A stretch of DNA of 64,000 bases from Aliisedimentitalea scapharcae (GCF_045277565.1 NZ_CP123584.1:1054001-1118000), one strand, 5' to 3'. Counted from the first letter of the stretch, positions 34,881 through 44,380 are shown. A program made the numbers and translations. Notes: generated by a model not told the origin, from the sequence alone.

Positions 34881-35273
34881 TCAGTTCACTTCGCCAAAGC
34901 TGCGCAGATCCTCGGTTCGGGCGCGGGTCAGGCGTTCCAGGCAACCAAAGTGCAACAGTGGCTGCATGGATCCGCCCGCAGCCAGCATGGTTTCGGCCGA
35001 ACAGGCCAGGTCGCGATAGGTAATCCAGGCACGTTGAGCATCGCGCAGCAGCGTGACACTGCTGACCTGACCCGAGGGGGCATAGGTGTCGATCTGTTTC
35101 GCCATGTCGCGGGCCAAGCCATAGGCAAGGTTCAGATCTTCGTCCGCGAACCGATAGAATTGGGCCGCACATTCGTTCATTGCGCTTTGGGTTTGCGGGG
35201 CGCTGCAATCCTGCGCAAGAGCGACAGATGTGCTGCCAAAGGTCAGGACGACTCCCAGAAAGAATAACCGCAT
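34881..35273 (-). CDS. LprI-like (DUF1311) exported protein
   Basis: 130 residues with a signal peptide (MRLFFLGVVLTFGSTSVALA, cleavage before QDC). The mature part has CSAPQTQSAMNECAAQFYRFAD, LRDAQRAWITYRDLACSAE and FGCLERLTRARTEDL: a small four-cysteine helical domain as in the lysozyme-inhibitor LprI N-terminal family. Secreted or periplasmic; inhibitor activity is not shown. Convergent with tag (gap 17 bases). Confidence 0.85.
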   Translation of the reverse strand: MRLFFLGVVLTFGSTSVALAQDCSAPQTQSAMNECAAQFYRFADEDLNLAYGLARDMAKQIDTYAPSGQVSSVTLLRDAQRAWITYRDLACSAETMLAAGGSMQPLLHFGCLERLTRARTEDLRSFGEVN

Positions 35274-35762
35274 GGAAGAAAACTCATTTTGTTTCAGGTG
35301 TATGTCCGTCCCTACCTTAGGGGGCACAGCATGACTGTTGCAAATGCGATCCCGCTGCGAAGACGCAAAACATCCGGTTGGGTCTCAAATCAGCCGGGTG
35401 GTCGGGTGGTGTGGATTTGCCCAACTGCCAACAGGTGCGGCGCGCAGATCAGACCGCCATGGATTGCACTATCAACATCACGGAGCGGATCCGTCGGAAT
35501 TGGATTCGCTGCTGCAGCCTCGGACATGCCGGATGAAGGTTCGGCGGTCGTTGGTGCCCTTCGGCTTTTGATTGATGATGTCCGGGTCAGAATGTGTCGC
35601 CGGCTGAGCGGGTTAGACAACACAGGCACCGGCGCAGTCAGTCGGGCGAGGGTAGGAGGCGCAAGTGCCAAAGGTCCTATGGGCCAACCGAAGCTGCCTG
35701 AACACCGTTAGGCGCCCCAATCCGCGATGGGGCGTCCTGTGATTCAGCCTGACGATCGTCTG
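35274..35762. other. Gap with one weak ORF, no supported gene
   Basis: About 490 bases between two minus-strand genes. The longest plus-strand ORF is 35331-35711 (126 residues, MTVANAIPLRRRKTSGW...), with no recognised domain, and a second frame and a minus-strand ORF compete with it. A 9-bp hairpin (35711-35736, arm GGCGCCCCA) abuts its stop. It may be a decayed small gene, because recognisable protein-like pieces appear in different frames, or simply spacer. Confidence 0.4.
35711..35736. terminator. Hairpin between TlpA-like gene and weak ORF
   Basis: Stem GGCGCCCCA / TGGGGCGTC with an 8-base loop and one G-T pair; no T-run on either strand. A terminator or stabiliser is possible. Confidence 0.35.
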
Positions 35763-36320
35763 CTACTCCAAAAGCGCCGAGATGATCGCCTTGGCGCTGT
35801 CGGAATTCCATTCGGCGTCGCCCCGCAGACGGGCGATTTCCCGGCCCTGCGGGTCAAGAATCACTGTGATCGGCAGACCCAGCACTGACATTTCCCGCGC
35901 CACGGCCTGTTTGGGATCCTGATGGCGGGGCAGGTTGTCGATGCCGTTTTCGTCAAAGAACTTGACGATACCAGCCGGGTTGTTCCGCCCGGTGGCCAGG
36001 GTCAGAACCTCAAAGTCGTCCCCGCCGAATTCGGCCTGGAGTTCGGAGATCTGCGGCATTTCCTTGCGGCAGGGCGCGCACCATGTGGCCCAGAAGTTCA
36101 ACAGAACATACTTGCCCTTATAGTCTTCGAGCGTCGCTGTGCCCTGGTCGTCTTCCAGGAAAAAGGCGGCCTTGGACGTCTCTTTGGGCGCGGCATGGAA
36201 CACCAGTTTCTTCATGCTGCCTTCGCGCAAGGCTTCGAGCGACGCGACATCAGCAGCAAGAGAGGCATTTGCACCCAAGGCAAGGGCCATATAAAGGGTG
36301 ATCAGACGAAAAAGACGCAT
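35763..36320 (-). CDS. TlpA family thiol:disulfide oxidoreductase
   Basis: 185 residues with a signal sequence (MRLFRLITLYMALALGANAS). Thioredoxin fold with the redox motif NFWATWCAPCRKEMPQ and the cis-proline region GLPITVILDPQG. TlpA-like proteins reduce periplasmic thiols, for example in cytochrome oxidase copper loading and cytochrome c maturation. The gene is divergent from argH with only 20 bases between starts, an arrangement that I recall as common in Rhodobacteraceae. Confidence 0.92.
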   Translation of the reverse strand: MRLFRLITLYMALALGANASLAADVASLEALREGSMKKLVFHAAPKETSKAAFFLEDDQGTATLEDYKGKYVLLNFWATWCAPCRKEMPQISELQAEFGGDDFEVLTLATGRNNPAGIVKFFDENGIDNLPRHQDPKQAVAREMSVLGLPITVILDPQGREIARLRGDAEWNSDSAKAIISALLE

Positions 36321-36340
36321 AGCAACTCCGGGTTTCCAAC

Positions 36341-37732
36341 ATGACTGACCAATCCTCGAACCAGATGTGGGGCGGCCGCTTTGCCGCTGGACCTGACGCG
36401 ATCATGGAGGCAATCAATGCCTCGATCGGATATGACCAGCGGATGGCAGCCCAGGACATTGCCGGGTCGAGAGCCCATGCCGCCATGTTGGCCGCCACGG
36501 GCGTGATTACCGATAACGATGCAGACGCCATTCGGGAAGGCCTGCTCACCGTTTTGTCAGAAATCGAAAGCGGCACGTTCCAGTTTTCTACCGCGTTGGA
36601 AGACATCCACATGAATGTGGAGGCGCGGCTCAAGGAAATTATCGGTGAACCGGCAGGGCGTCTGCACACCGGTCGGTCCCGCAATGACCAGGTGGCGACC
36701 GATTTCAAACTGTGGGTGCGTGACCAGTTGGACGCTGCGGAAAGCGGGTTGTTGGCCCTGATCAACGCCTTGCTGTCACAGGCCGAGGCTGGCGCCGACT
36801 GGGTGATGCCGGGCTTTACCCATCTTCAGACCGCGCAGCCGGTGACTTGGGGGCATCACATGATGGCCTATGTGGAAATGTTCGGCCGCGACCTGTCCCG
36901 TGTGCGCGATGCCCGGGCGCGGATGAACGAATCGCCTCTTGGGGCCGCCGCATTGGCTGGGACGTCATTCCCGATTGACCGCGACATGACGGCATCGGCG
37001 TTGGGGTTCGATCGCCCATCCGCCAATTCGTTGGATGCGGTGTCTGACCGTGACTTTGCGCTCGAATTCCTGTCGACCGCTTCGATCTGTGCCATGCACC
37101 TGAGCCGTTTTGCCGAAGAGCTGGTGATCTGGTCTTCGGCTCAGTTCCGCTTTGTCACCCTGTCGGATCGCTTTTCCACCGGGTCGTCGATCATGCCACA
37201 AAAGAAGAACCCCGACGCGGCCGAGCTGATTCGCGCCAAGGTTGGCCGCATCTTTGGTGCCAATACCGCGTTGATGATGGTGATGAAGGGTCTGCCGCTG
37301 GCCTATTCCAAAGACATGCAGGAAGACAAGGAACAGGTCTTTGATGCTGCTGACAACTGGATGCTAGCGCTGGCAGCGATGGAAGGCATGGTCAAGGACA
37401 TGACCGCAAATGTCGACAGCCTGGCCGCCGCCGCCGGATCGGGATTCTCGACGGCCACCGATCTGGCCGATTGGATGGTGCGGGTGCTCAAGGTGCCATT
37501 CCGCGATGCCCACCATGTTACAGGCACCCTGGTGGCCATGGCCGAACAGCGCGGCTGTGACCTGCCGGACCTGAGCCTTGAGGACATGCAGGGTGTACAT
37601 GCGGGGATCACCCAGGACATTTTCACCGTGCTTGGCGTCGAGAATTCGGTAAACTCGCGTATGTCCTATGGGGGGACCGCACCTGCACAGGTTCGGGCCC
37701 AGATCGCGCGATGGAGAGAGAATTTGGCATGA
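36341..37732 (+). CDS. argH: Argininosuccinate lyase
   Basis: 463 residues. Cleaves argininosuccinate to arginine and fumarate. WGGRFAAGPDAIMEAINAS at the start and the fumarase-superfamily signature GSSIMPQKKNPDAAE are intact, and TGRSRNDQVATDFKLWVRDQ, the ASL motif with substrate contacts, is present. Normal length. Its stop overlaps the start of the small lipoprotein gene (ATGA). Confidence 0.97.
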   Translation: MTDQSSNQMWGGRFAAGPDAIMEAINASIGYDQRMAAQDIAGSRAHAAMLAATGVITDNDADAIREGLLTVLSEIESGTFQFSTALEDIHMNVEARLKEIIGEPAGRLHTGRSRNDQVATDFKLWVRDQLDAAESGLLALINALLSQAEAGADWVMPGFTHLQTAQPVTWGHHMMAYVEMFGRDLSRVRDARARMNESPLGAAALAGTSFPIDRDMTASALGFDRPSANSLDAVSDRDFALEFLSTASICAMHLSRFAEELVIWSSAQFRFVTLSDRFSTGSSIMPQKKNPDAAELIRAKVGRIFGANTALMMVMKGLPLAYSKDMQEDKEQVFDAADNWMLALAAMEGMVKDMTANVDSLAAAAGSGFSTATDLADWMVRVLKVPFRDAHHVTGTLVAMAEQRGCDLPDLSLEDMQGVHAGITQDIFTVLGVENSVNSRMSYGGTAPAQVRAQIARWRENLA

Positions 37733-37908
37733 TCCGATCTGTTCTGATGGCCCTGTTCTGTAGTGTGCTGCTGACTGCCTGTGGCGCGGATGGCGAGCCG
37801 GTGCAGCCTTCGTTGAACGCCAATGTCGGGATTTCCGGCTCTGGTGCCTATGTGAATGGCGGCGTTGGGCTCTCACAGGGGCCGTTGAACATTTTCGTCG
37901 GGTTTTAA
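37729..37908 (+). CDS. Small lipoprotein
   Basis: 59 residues: signal MIRSVLMALFCSVLLTACGA with lipobox LTAC, then a glycine-rich mature part (LNANVGISGSGAYVNGGVGL). The ATG overlaps the argH stop by 4 bases. A conserved small lipoprotein at this place is usual between argH and lysA in Rhodobacteraceae as I recall. Function unknown. Confidence 0.8.
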   Translation: MIRSVLMALFCSVLLTACGADGEPVQPSLNANVGISGSGAYVNGGVGLSQGPLNIFVGF

Positions 37909-37922
37909 GCGACCATATGGAG

Positions 37923-37950
37923 ACGGGGCAGGTCATCGGGCCCCGTTTTC
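37923..37950 (+). terminator. Likely terminator after argH-lipoprotein
   Basis: ACGGGGC/GCCCCGT stem (7 bp), 10-base loop, then TTTTC within 20 bases of the lipoprotein stop. Confidence 0.6.
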
Positions 37951-38064
37951 TTGGATTTCCATAAAATCGGAAACAATCCAGTCAAATTTTGGCCATTTTT
38001 TCCGTCTACCCTGTCTGTAACGAGCAGAATTGCCGTCAATGTTGTGCCATTGAGGAGACAGAGT

Positions 38065-39291
38065 ATGACCGCCGCAGCAGCAGCCCCCGCCCCCAACAGC
38101 GTGCCTACGGGCAAGGCCCTTTTGGCCGCGCCGCAAATGGTCAAGGCACCACCAGCGGCAATGCTGGTTCGCGTGGCGCGCGCCTATGGCGTCAGCCCGA
38201 TCCGCCAAATGCGCGAGGCATTCCTGCTGAGCCGGGGCAAGAGCAGGCTGTTCCTGAACGAATATTTCTCTTCTGGCCTCTATCACCCGGATCTTAGCTG
38301 GCAGGCAAAAAAGCAATATGTCGGCAGTCGCTCCAGCTGGGATCTGAACGCGTGGTTGTCACCGAGCAGCCTGAACGGGCAAAAGACCTTTGTTGCGGAC
38401 AAGGTCATGTATACCTCGCTGTTGGAACAACTGGGGTTTCGGACAACCAAAACGCAGGCGGTGTTCTCCACGCTGCGCCGTGCCGGAAACATCCCGACGC
38501 TGTCCACCGCCAAGGACCTGCGCAAGTTCCTGACCGAAGACGCGGTATTTCCACTATTTGGTAAACCGCAGTCCTATTCAGGCAGCTTTGGTTCGGCCCT
38601 GTTGGATCACATGAACGGGTCCGAGATCGTATTGGGCGATGGGCGCGGCATTGATCTGGACGATTTCTGTGCCGAGATCGTGCGCGAATATGGCGAAGGA
38701 TACCTGTTTCAGTCGGCGTTGGAGCAGCATGAATCCCTGTCCAAGGTTGCAGGCAACGCCATCGGCACCCTGCGAATCGTCACCATCCGGGATGAACAGA
38801 TGCCCCGACCGATGTACGCCCTGTGGAAGGTGCCGTCGCCCAAGGCGATGTCTGACAATTTCTGGCAGGACGGAAGCATGATCGCGCCGGTTGATGAACA
38901 GACAGGGATTGTAGGTCAATGCCGCATCGGCACCGGTCCCGATGCGCGCGACATCGAAGAACACCCCGTGTCAGGTGAAAAATTCAAAGGCCTGCAAATC
39001 CCCCATTGGGACGAAGCCTGTAAAATGGCGGCCGAAGCCCACGCATTGTTCCCCGAATTTGGCGTGATTGGGTGGGATGTGGCCATGACGCCCAATGGCC
39101 CGTCGCTGATCGAATGCAACGACAACCCGTTCCATTCGCTCTATCAGCTGGCATTCCAGCGCGGCATCAAGAATGATGATTTCATGCCGGTGTTTGAGGC
39201 GGCCGCTAAACGGTCTCGCGACATGCTGGATTATCGCAACAATCTGGTGAAAAAGCGCCAGAAACAGCAAAAGACCGGCAAACCAGCCTAG
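38065..39291 (+). CDS. Sugar-transfer-associated ATP-grasp domain protein
   Basis: 408 residues from MTAAAAAPAPNSVPTGKALL, chosen because GAGGAG precedes it by 8 bases; the frame is open upstream to 37951 but non-conserved. The C-terminal part has ATP-grasp features: FPLFGKPQSYSGSFGSALLD, GYLFQSALEQHESL, and VIGWDVAMTPNGPSLIECND with the metal-binding acidic/asparagine residues. This matches the ATP-grasp family seen next to polysaccharide genes; a carboxylate-amine/thiol ligase reaction is expected but the substrate is unknown. It is separated from argH by a terminator and from lysA by 64 bases containing a regulatory-looking hairpin. Confidence 0.82.
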   Translation: MTAAAAAPAPNSVPTGKALLAAPQMVKAPPAAMLVRVARAYGVSPIRQMREAFLLSRGKSRLFLNEYFSSGLYHPDLSWQAKKQYVGSRSSWDLNAWLSPSSLNGQKTFVADKVMYTSLLEQLGFRTTKTQAVFSTLRRAGNIPTLSTAKDLRKFLTEDAVFPLFGKPQSYSGSFGSALLDHMNGSEIVLGDGRGIDLDDFCAEIVREYGEGYLFQSALEQHESLSKVAGNAIGTLRIVTIRDEQMPRPMYALWKVPSPKAMSDNFWQDGSMIAPVDEQTGIVGQCRIGTGPDARDIEEHPVSGEKFKGLQIPHWDEACKMAAEAHALFPEFGVIGWDVAMTPNGPSLIECNDNPFHSLYQLAFQRGIKNDDFMPVFEAAAKRSRDMLDYRNNLVKKRQKQQKTGKPA

Positions 39292-39320
39292 GCTGTTCGC
39301 CCGAAAACCCGAATTTCATT

Positions 39321-39363
39321 TGATCCATGACGCGGTTTTGGTCTAAGCGCGCGTCATGGATCA
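39321..39363 (+). promoter_or_regulatory. 14-bp inverted repeat covering the lysA start codon
   Basis: Left arm TGATCCATGACGCG (39321-39334) and right arm CGCGTCATGGATCA (39350-39363) are perfectly complementary with a 15-base loop. The right arm contains the lysA ATG (39356). No good ribosome binding site is visible before the ATG. The hairpin could block translation when formed, or the message could start near the ATG and be leaderless (TTGATC at 39320 with weak downstream box). Confidence 0.6.
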
Positions 39364-40621
39364 TTTTCTTTATCGCAATGGTACGCTTTTTGCCGAAGAC
39401 GTGCCCGTCACCGAAATCGCGGCTGCCGTGGGTACGCCGTTTTATGTCTATTCCACCGCGACTCTGCAGCGGCATTTCCGTCTGTTTGACGAGGCGCTGG
39501 AGGGCACCGACCATCTGGTCTGTTACGCGATGAAGGCCGCCAGCAACCAGGCGATCCTGAAAACCCTGGCACAGGCTGGGGCAGGGATGGATGTGGTGTC
39601 GATGGGCGAATATCTGCGCGCCAAAGCCGCGGGCGTCCCTGGCGACAAGATCGTGTTTTCCGGTGTCGGCAAGACTTCTGACGAGATCCGAACAGCGCTG
39701 GAAGGCGGGATTCGTCAGTTCAACGTGGAATCCGAGCCCGAACTGGAGGCGATCAATGCGGTTGCCCTGTCGCTGGGCAAGGTTGCGCCGATCACGGTGC
39801 GTGTGAACCCGGATGTCGATGCCAAGACCCATGCCAAGATTGCGACTGGCAAATCCGAAAACAAATTCGGCATTCCGATCTCGCGTGCCAGTGCGGTGTA
39901 CGCTCATGCGGCCAACCTGCCGGGGCTCGAGGTGATTGGCATCGACGTGCATATCGGCTCGCAGCTGACTGAACTGGAACCGTTTCGTCTGGCGTATGAA
40001 AAGGTGGCCGACCTGACCCAACACCTGCGCAGCGAAGGCCACAATATCCGCCGTCTGGATCTGGGCGGCGGTTTGGGTATCCCCTATGTCCGGTCCAACG
40101 ATGCGCCGCCGTTGCCCGTGGAATATGGCCAGCTGATCAAGGACACGCTGGGACATCTGGGGTGCGAGATCGAGATTGAACCCGGTCGTCTGATCGCAGG
40201 CAACGCAGGCCTGATGGTGTCCAAAGTGATCTATGTGAAGTCGGGCGAAGACCGGGATTTTCTGATTATCGACGGGGCGATGAACGACCTGATCCGCCCC
40301 GCCATGTACGAAGCCCATCATGACATCGTGCCCGTCACCGAGGCCGAGGCCGGAGTCGAAAGCCAACCCTATGACATCGTCGGTCCGGTCTGTGAAAGCG
40401 GCGATACCTTTGCCAAACAACGCAATATGGCTCCGCTGGTCGCAGGCGATCTGATCGCCTTCCGCAGTGCCGGGGCCTATGGTGCCGTGATGGCCAGCGA
40501 ATACAATTCGCGCCCGTTGATCCCCGAAGTTCTGGTCAATGGGGATCAATTTGCGGTTATCCGCCGACGCCCGACCTTTGACGAAATGATAAATCGCGAT
40601 ACCATCCCCGAGTGGCTCTGA
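39356..40621 (+). CDS. lysA: Diaminopimelate decarboxylase
   Basis: 421 residues, PLP alanine-racemase fold. Makes lysine from meso-diaminopimelate. PLP lysine in YAMKAASNQAILKTL, the phosphate-binding LDLGGGLGIPY, and the ornithine/DAP decarboxylase signature GPVCESGDTFA with the active-site cysteine are present. The start ATG lies in a stem (see regulatory entry). It is followed after 37 bases by the TIGR02302 gene. Confidence 0.96.
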   Translation: MDHFLYRNGTLFAEDVPVTEIAAAVGTPFYVYSTATLQRHFRLFDEALEGTDHLVCYAMKAASNQAILKTLAQAGAGMDVVSMGEYLRAKAAGVPGDKIVFSGVGKTSDEIRTALEGGIRQFNVESEPELEAINAVALSLGKVAPITVRVNPDVDAKTHAKIATGKSENKFGIPISRASAVYAHAANLPGLEVIGIDVHIGSQLTELEPFRLAYEKVADLTQHLRSEGHNIRRLDLGGGLGIPYVRSNDAPPLPVEYGQLIKDTLGHLGCEIEIEPGRLIAGNAGLMVSKVIYVKSGEDRDFLIIDGAMNDLIRPAMYEAHHDIVPVTEAEAGVESQPYDIVGPVCESGDTFAKQRNMAPLVAGDLIAFRSAGAYGAVMASEYNSRPLIPEVLVNGDQFAVIRRRPTFDEMINRDTIPEWL

Positions 40622-40658
40622 CGCGATCAGGTGCAGGCCATCAGGAGACCCTGACCGA

Positions 40659-43265
40659 ATGGCCAGAAAAAACAGGCACCATACGGCATTGACTACCCTG
40701 CGCTGGCCCTTGCGGCTGACGCAGGCGGGGCTGGCTGCTGAACGCATCGTACGCGCGTTCTGGCCGGTAATGACCTGTGTGATGCTGGGGCTTTCGGCGC
40801 TGATGCTGGGCATACAGGATCAAATCGCGATCGAAGCAGTCTGGATCGGCGTTGTCTTGCTTGTTCTGGCACTTTTGGGATTTTTGATCCGTGGTGCGCT
40901 GAAATTTCGCTGGCCGAACCGTTCCGAAGCGATTGCGCGCCTGGATGAAACCCTGCCGGAACGGCCCATCGGTGCGCTGTTGGATACACCGGCGATTGGC
41001 ACAGATGATGAGGCCAGCCTGAAGCTGTGGCAGATCCATCAGGCCCGTATGGCCGATCGCGCGGCACAGGCGCGCGCACCCAAGCCGGATTTGAGCGTGA
41101 CCCGCGCCGACCCATTTGCCCTGCGGTATGTCGCGATGTTGGCATTGGCGATCGCTGTGCTGTTCGGGTCGATCTGGAAGGTTGGCTCGGTCGCTGAAAT
41201 GACGCCAGGGGCCGCTTCGGCAGCCGCCGGTCCGTCCTGGGAAGGTTGGGTCGAACCGCCTCGTTACACGGGCTTGCCCACCATCTACCTCAATGACATC
41301 ACCGCTGATGGGTTGACGGCACCAGCCGGCAGCCAGGTGACGCTCAGGTTTTATGGTCAGGTGGGGGATCTGGTGTTGGCCGAAACCGTTTCAGGGCGCA
41401 CCGGAGTGGTTCCGTCGGCTTCGGATCCGCATCAGAAGTTCACCATTGCCGAATCGGGACACATCCGGATTGACGGCACGGGCGGGCGAGCATGGGAGGT
41501 GCAGGCCACGCCGGACACAATACCACAGATTTCCATCGCCGGTCCGGCCGAGGCCAAACCCGGCGGCGTCATGGCGTTGACGTTTGCGGCTCAGGACGAC
41601 TACGCGGTCACCGGTGGCGAGGTTCGTGTCGAGCTGGATTTGAACGCTGTGGATCGCCGTCACGGGCTCAGGATCGACCCGGAACTGCGCGATCCGATTG
41701 TTGTGGGGTTGCCGCTGCCGATCTCTGGAAACCGCGACAGCTTTGTCGAAGAAGTCATCGAAGATTTCTCCCAGCACCCCTGGGCCAACCTGCCGGTGAT
41801 CTTTACCCTTTCAGCCACCGATGCGGCGGGTCAGACCGGGATGTCGGAAGCGGTTGGTTCGATCCTTCCGGCGCGGCATTTCTTTGATCCGCTTGCGGCG
41901 GCTATTGCCGAACAGCGGCGCGATCTGCTGTGGTCTCGGGACAATGCGGGTCGTGTGGCACAGGTGCTGCGCGCGGTGTCGCATCGCCCCGACAGGATCA
42001 TCAAATCGCACACGGTCTACCTGCGGCTCCGGACCATCCTGCGCCGATTGGAGAGCTTTACCGCCTATGGGATGACCACGACCCAACAGGAAGAGATCGC
42101 CCAGGCGATGTGGGATCTGGCCGTGCGGCTGGAAGATGGCGATGCGGCGGATGCGCTGGAACGGATGCGCCAGGCACAGGAACGCCTGTCTCAGGCAATG
42201 AAAAACGGGGCCAGCGACGCCGAGATAGCCGAACTGATGCAGGAGCTGCGCGACGCCACTCAGGATTATCTGCGGCAATTGTCCCGACAGGCGCAGCAGC
42301 AGAATCAGGACGGCCAAAGCCCCGGTCAGCAGCCGGATGAAAACGCTCTGCAAATGACCCAGGATGATTTGCAACAGATGATGGATCGCATCCAGGAACT
42401 GATGGAACAGGGCCGCATGGCCGAGGCCGAACAGGCACTGCAGGAATTGCAGGAGCTGATGGAAAACATGCGTGTCACGCAAGGGCAGGGGCAGGACGGC
42501 CAATCTCCGGGGCAACAGGCGATGGAAGGGCTGGCCGATACGCTGCGCGAACAACAAGGTCTGAGCGACCAGGCCTTTCGCGACCTGCAGGAACAGTTCA
42601 ACCCCGATGCCCGGAGTGGCGAAAGCCAGGGCAACGAGGGGCGCAATGGCGGTCTGGGACGCGGTGAAAGCCACGAAGGTCAGGGACAGGGACGCGGCGA
42701 AGGGTCAGCCAATGAAAACGGGTCCTCGGGGAGCCAACCCGGTGCCGACGGTGAAGGGTCCACAGGTCCCGGATCCGAACAGGGACTGGCCGACCGCCAG
42801 CAGGCCCTGCGTCAGGAGCTGCAACGCCAGGAAAATGGTCTGCCCGGCGCCGGAACGCCCGAAGGCGAAGACGCCCGTGATGCATTGGGGCGAGCCGGTG
42901 AAGCAATGGACAAGGCCGAAGACGCGCTGCGGCAGGACAATCTGGCCGATGCCATCGACCAGCAGGCGCAGGCGATGGAAGCGTTGCGCGAAGGGATGCG
43001 ATCGCTGGGCGAGGCGATGGCCAACGAACAGCAACCTGGGCAAGGCGCGCGGGATGGTGCCCAACAGGCTCAGAATCGCGACCCGTTGGGGCGCAACTCC
43101 TCGTCGCGTGGCGGGGCGCTGAACGGCGAAGACAATATGTTGCGCGGCGCGGATGTGTACCGCCGGGCCCGTGATCTTTTGGAAGAAATTCGCCGTCGGT
43201 CGGGCGACAGCAGCCGGTCAGAAACAGAACGCAGCTATTTGCAGCGGTTGCTGGATCGGTTTTGA
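40659..43265 (+). CDS. TIGR02302 (DUF4175) family protein
   Basis: 868 residues, an alphaproteobacterial envelope protein of unknown function. Two N-terminal membrane helices (about residues 36-77: VMTCVMLGLSALMLGI and VVLLVLALLGFLIRGALKF) and a third around 156-172, then a beta-rich periplasmic domain (WVEPPRYTGLPTIYLND), a helical domain (AIAEQRRDLLWSRDNAG), and a long, very low-complexity Q/G/E/D-rich C-terminus from about residue 545. The low-complexity part has many QxxGQSPGQQ-like units. Follows lysA by 37 bases, probably the same transcript. Conserved neighbour of argH/lysA and ftsEX in this family. Confidence 0.9.
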   Translation: MARKNRHHTALTTLRWPLRLTQAGLAAERIVRAFWPVMTCVMLGLSALMLGIQDQIAIEAVWIGVVLLVLALLGFLIRGALKFRWPNRSEAIARLDETLPERPIGALLDTPAIGTDDEASLKLWQIHQARMADRAAQARAPKPDLSVTRADPFALRYVAMLALAIAVLFGSIWKVGSVAEMTPGAASAAAGPSWEGWVEPPRYTGLPTIYLNDITADGLTAPAGSQVTLRFYGQVGDLVLAETVSGRTGVVPSASDPHQKFTIAESGHIRIDGTGGRAWEVQATPDTIPQISIAGPAEAKPGGVMALTFAAQDDYAVTGGEVRVELDLNAVDRRHGLRIDPELRDPIVVGLPLPISGNRDSFVEEVIEDFSQHPWANLPVIFTLSATDAAGQTGMSEAVGSILPARHFFDPLAAAIAEQRRDLLWSRDNAGRVAQVLRAVSHRPDRIIKSHTVYLRLRTILRRLESFTAYGMTTTQQEEIAQAMWDLAVRLEDGDAADALERMRQAQERLSQAMKNGASDAEIAELMQELRDATQDYLRQLSRQAQQQNQDGQSPGQQPDENALQMTQDDLQQMMDRIQELMEQGRMAEAEQALQELQELMENMRVTQGQGQDGQSPGQQAMEGLADTLREQQGLSDQAFRDLQEQFNPDARSGESQGNEGRNGGLGRGESHEGQGQGRGEGSANENGSSGSQPGADGEGSTGPGSEQGLADRQQALRQELQRQENGLPGAGTPEGEDARDALGRAGEAMDKAEDALRQDNLADAIDQQAQAMEALREGMRSLGEAMANEQQPGQGARDGAQQAQNRDPLGRNSSSRGGALNGEDNMLRGADVYRRARDLLEEIRRRSGDSSRSETERSYLQRLLDRF

Positions 43266-43298
43266 TCCGATCCAATCACCTGTTGTCTTGAGGGTTAG

Positions 43299-44195
43299 TC
43301 ATTCACCCCTGATCGATCCCAACAAAGGCCCGATCAGGGTATCCAGCCAAACCCGCGCCTGATCCACCAACGCGACATATGCGCTGATCATTGGATCCGC
43401 CTGGGGAACTGACTGGGCGATCTGTGGTGCCATCTTGTAAAGCACCCCCATGCCAACCGCGATCATTAGGACCAATGCAAAACCACGGGCAAACCCGCGC
43501 TTTTCCGGGACGGGTTCAATCGCGTCCTGGTCTGCGTCCTGATCTGCGGAAGCAACCGCGTTTGTCGAAGATCTGAGTGTGGAATTTATTTCTTCGATAT
43601 CGGGCAGCAATCCGCGGCGTGATCCGCTTGTGTCTTCGACAACGGCGGTGGGTTCTTCGCCCTTGATCCTGGCCATCCGGTCGCGGGCCTGACGGGCGCG
43701 GCGCGCCGGTTCGTCGTCGACCGCTTCTTCCAGTCCCATTTCGGTCTGGGTTTCCAGACCGTCGGGAGTTTCATGCGCGCGGATTTGGGCTTCGCGTTCG
43801 GCCTCTTCCCGCAGGATTTCCGAAATCGACGGATCCAGGCCTCGGGCTCCGGTTGCCTGGGGTGCCGGTGGTTGTTGGTCGGACTCCTCGATCACGGGAT
43901 CCGCAGGGAGAAGATCCAGATCCTCGTCTTCATAGGCGTCGGGGTCGACACCAGTCTGGAAATCACCGTCCTCGAACGGGGTTTCGGTGTCCGCTTCTTC
44001 TTCTGTGGGGGGGACGTCCTGACCGGCGTCCCAGTCATCTTCCGCAGCCGGGCGCACCGTGTCCGGTGTGCTGTCGGGGTGGTCCTGAAACCAGGTGTTG
44101 CCGCAATTGGAACACTGGACGTCGCGACCTTCTGTCGGAATAACACCATCGGGAACTTCGTATTGCGCACCGCAATTCGGACATGTCAGTCGCAT
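43299..44195 (-). CDS. Zinc-ribbon (MJ0042-type) membrane protein
   Basis: 298 residues. An N-terminal zinc ribbon CPNCGAQYEVPDGVIPT plus CSNCGNTWFQ (two CxxC pairs) of the MJ0042 family, a long acidic, proline-rich linker, then one membrane helix near residue 240 (FALVLMIAVGMGVLYKM) and a short C-terminal domain. Such proteins are inserted with the ribbon in the cytoplasm. Function unknown. Divergent from ftsE and convergent with the TIGR02302 gene. Confidence 0.88.
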   Translation of the reverse strand: MRLTCPNCGAQYEVPDGVIPTEGRDVQCSNCGNTWFQDHPDSTPDTVRPAAEDDWDAGQDVPPTEEEADTETPFEDGDFQTGVDPDAYEDEDLDLLPADPVIEESDQQPPAPQATGARGLDPSISEILREEAEREAQIRAHETPDGLETQTEMGLEEAVDDEPARRARQARDRMARIKGEEPTAVVEDTSGSRRGLLPDIEEINSTLRSSTNAVASADQDADQDAIEPVPEKRGFARGFALVLMIAVGMGVLYKMAPQIAQSVPQADPMISAYVALVDQARVWLDTLIGPLLGSIRGE

Positions 44196-44380
44196 CCTGC
44201 CCCTCCTGTACCGTTTAACTGCCTGATTTTATTTTCCCAACAGCATACGCACTTTGTTAGAAACGGGGAAGAGACAATTCACTCACCTTTTTGCGGATCC
44301 GGTGCGCTCCCGTTGGGACAGAGCATTGAAACTGATGCCTTACTGGGGCACAACAGCGACAAAGGGACAAGGGGTCGGCC

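Noticed and set aside
39206..40813. 535-residue minus-strand ORF over lysA
   Set aside because: lysA is complete and conserved; the antisense frame has no family features.
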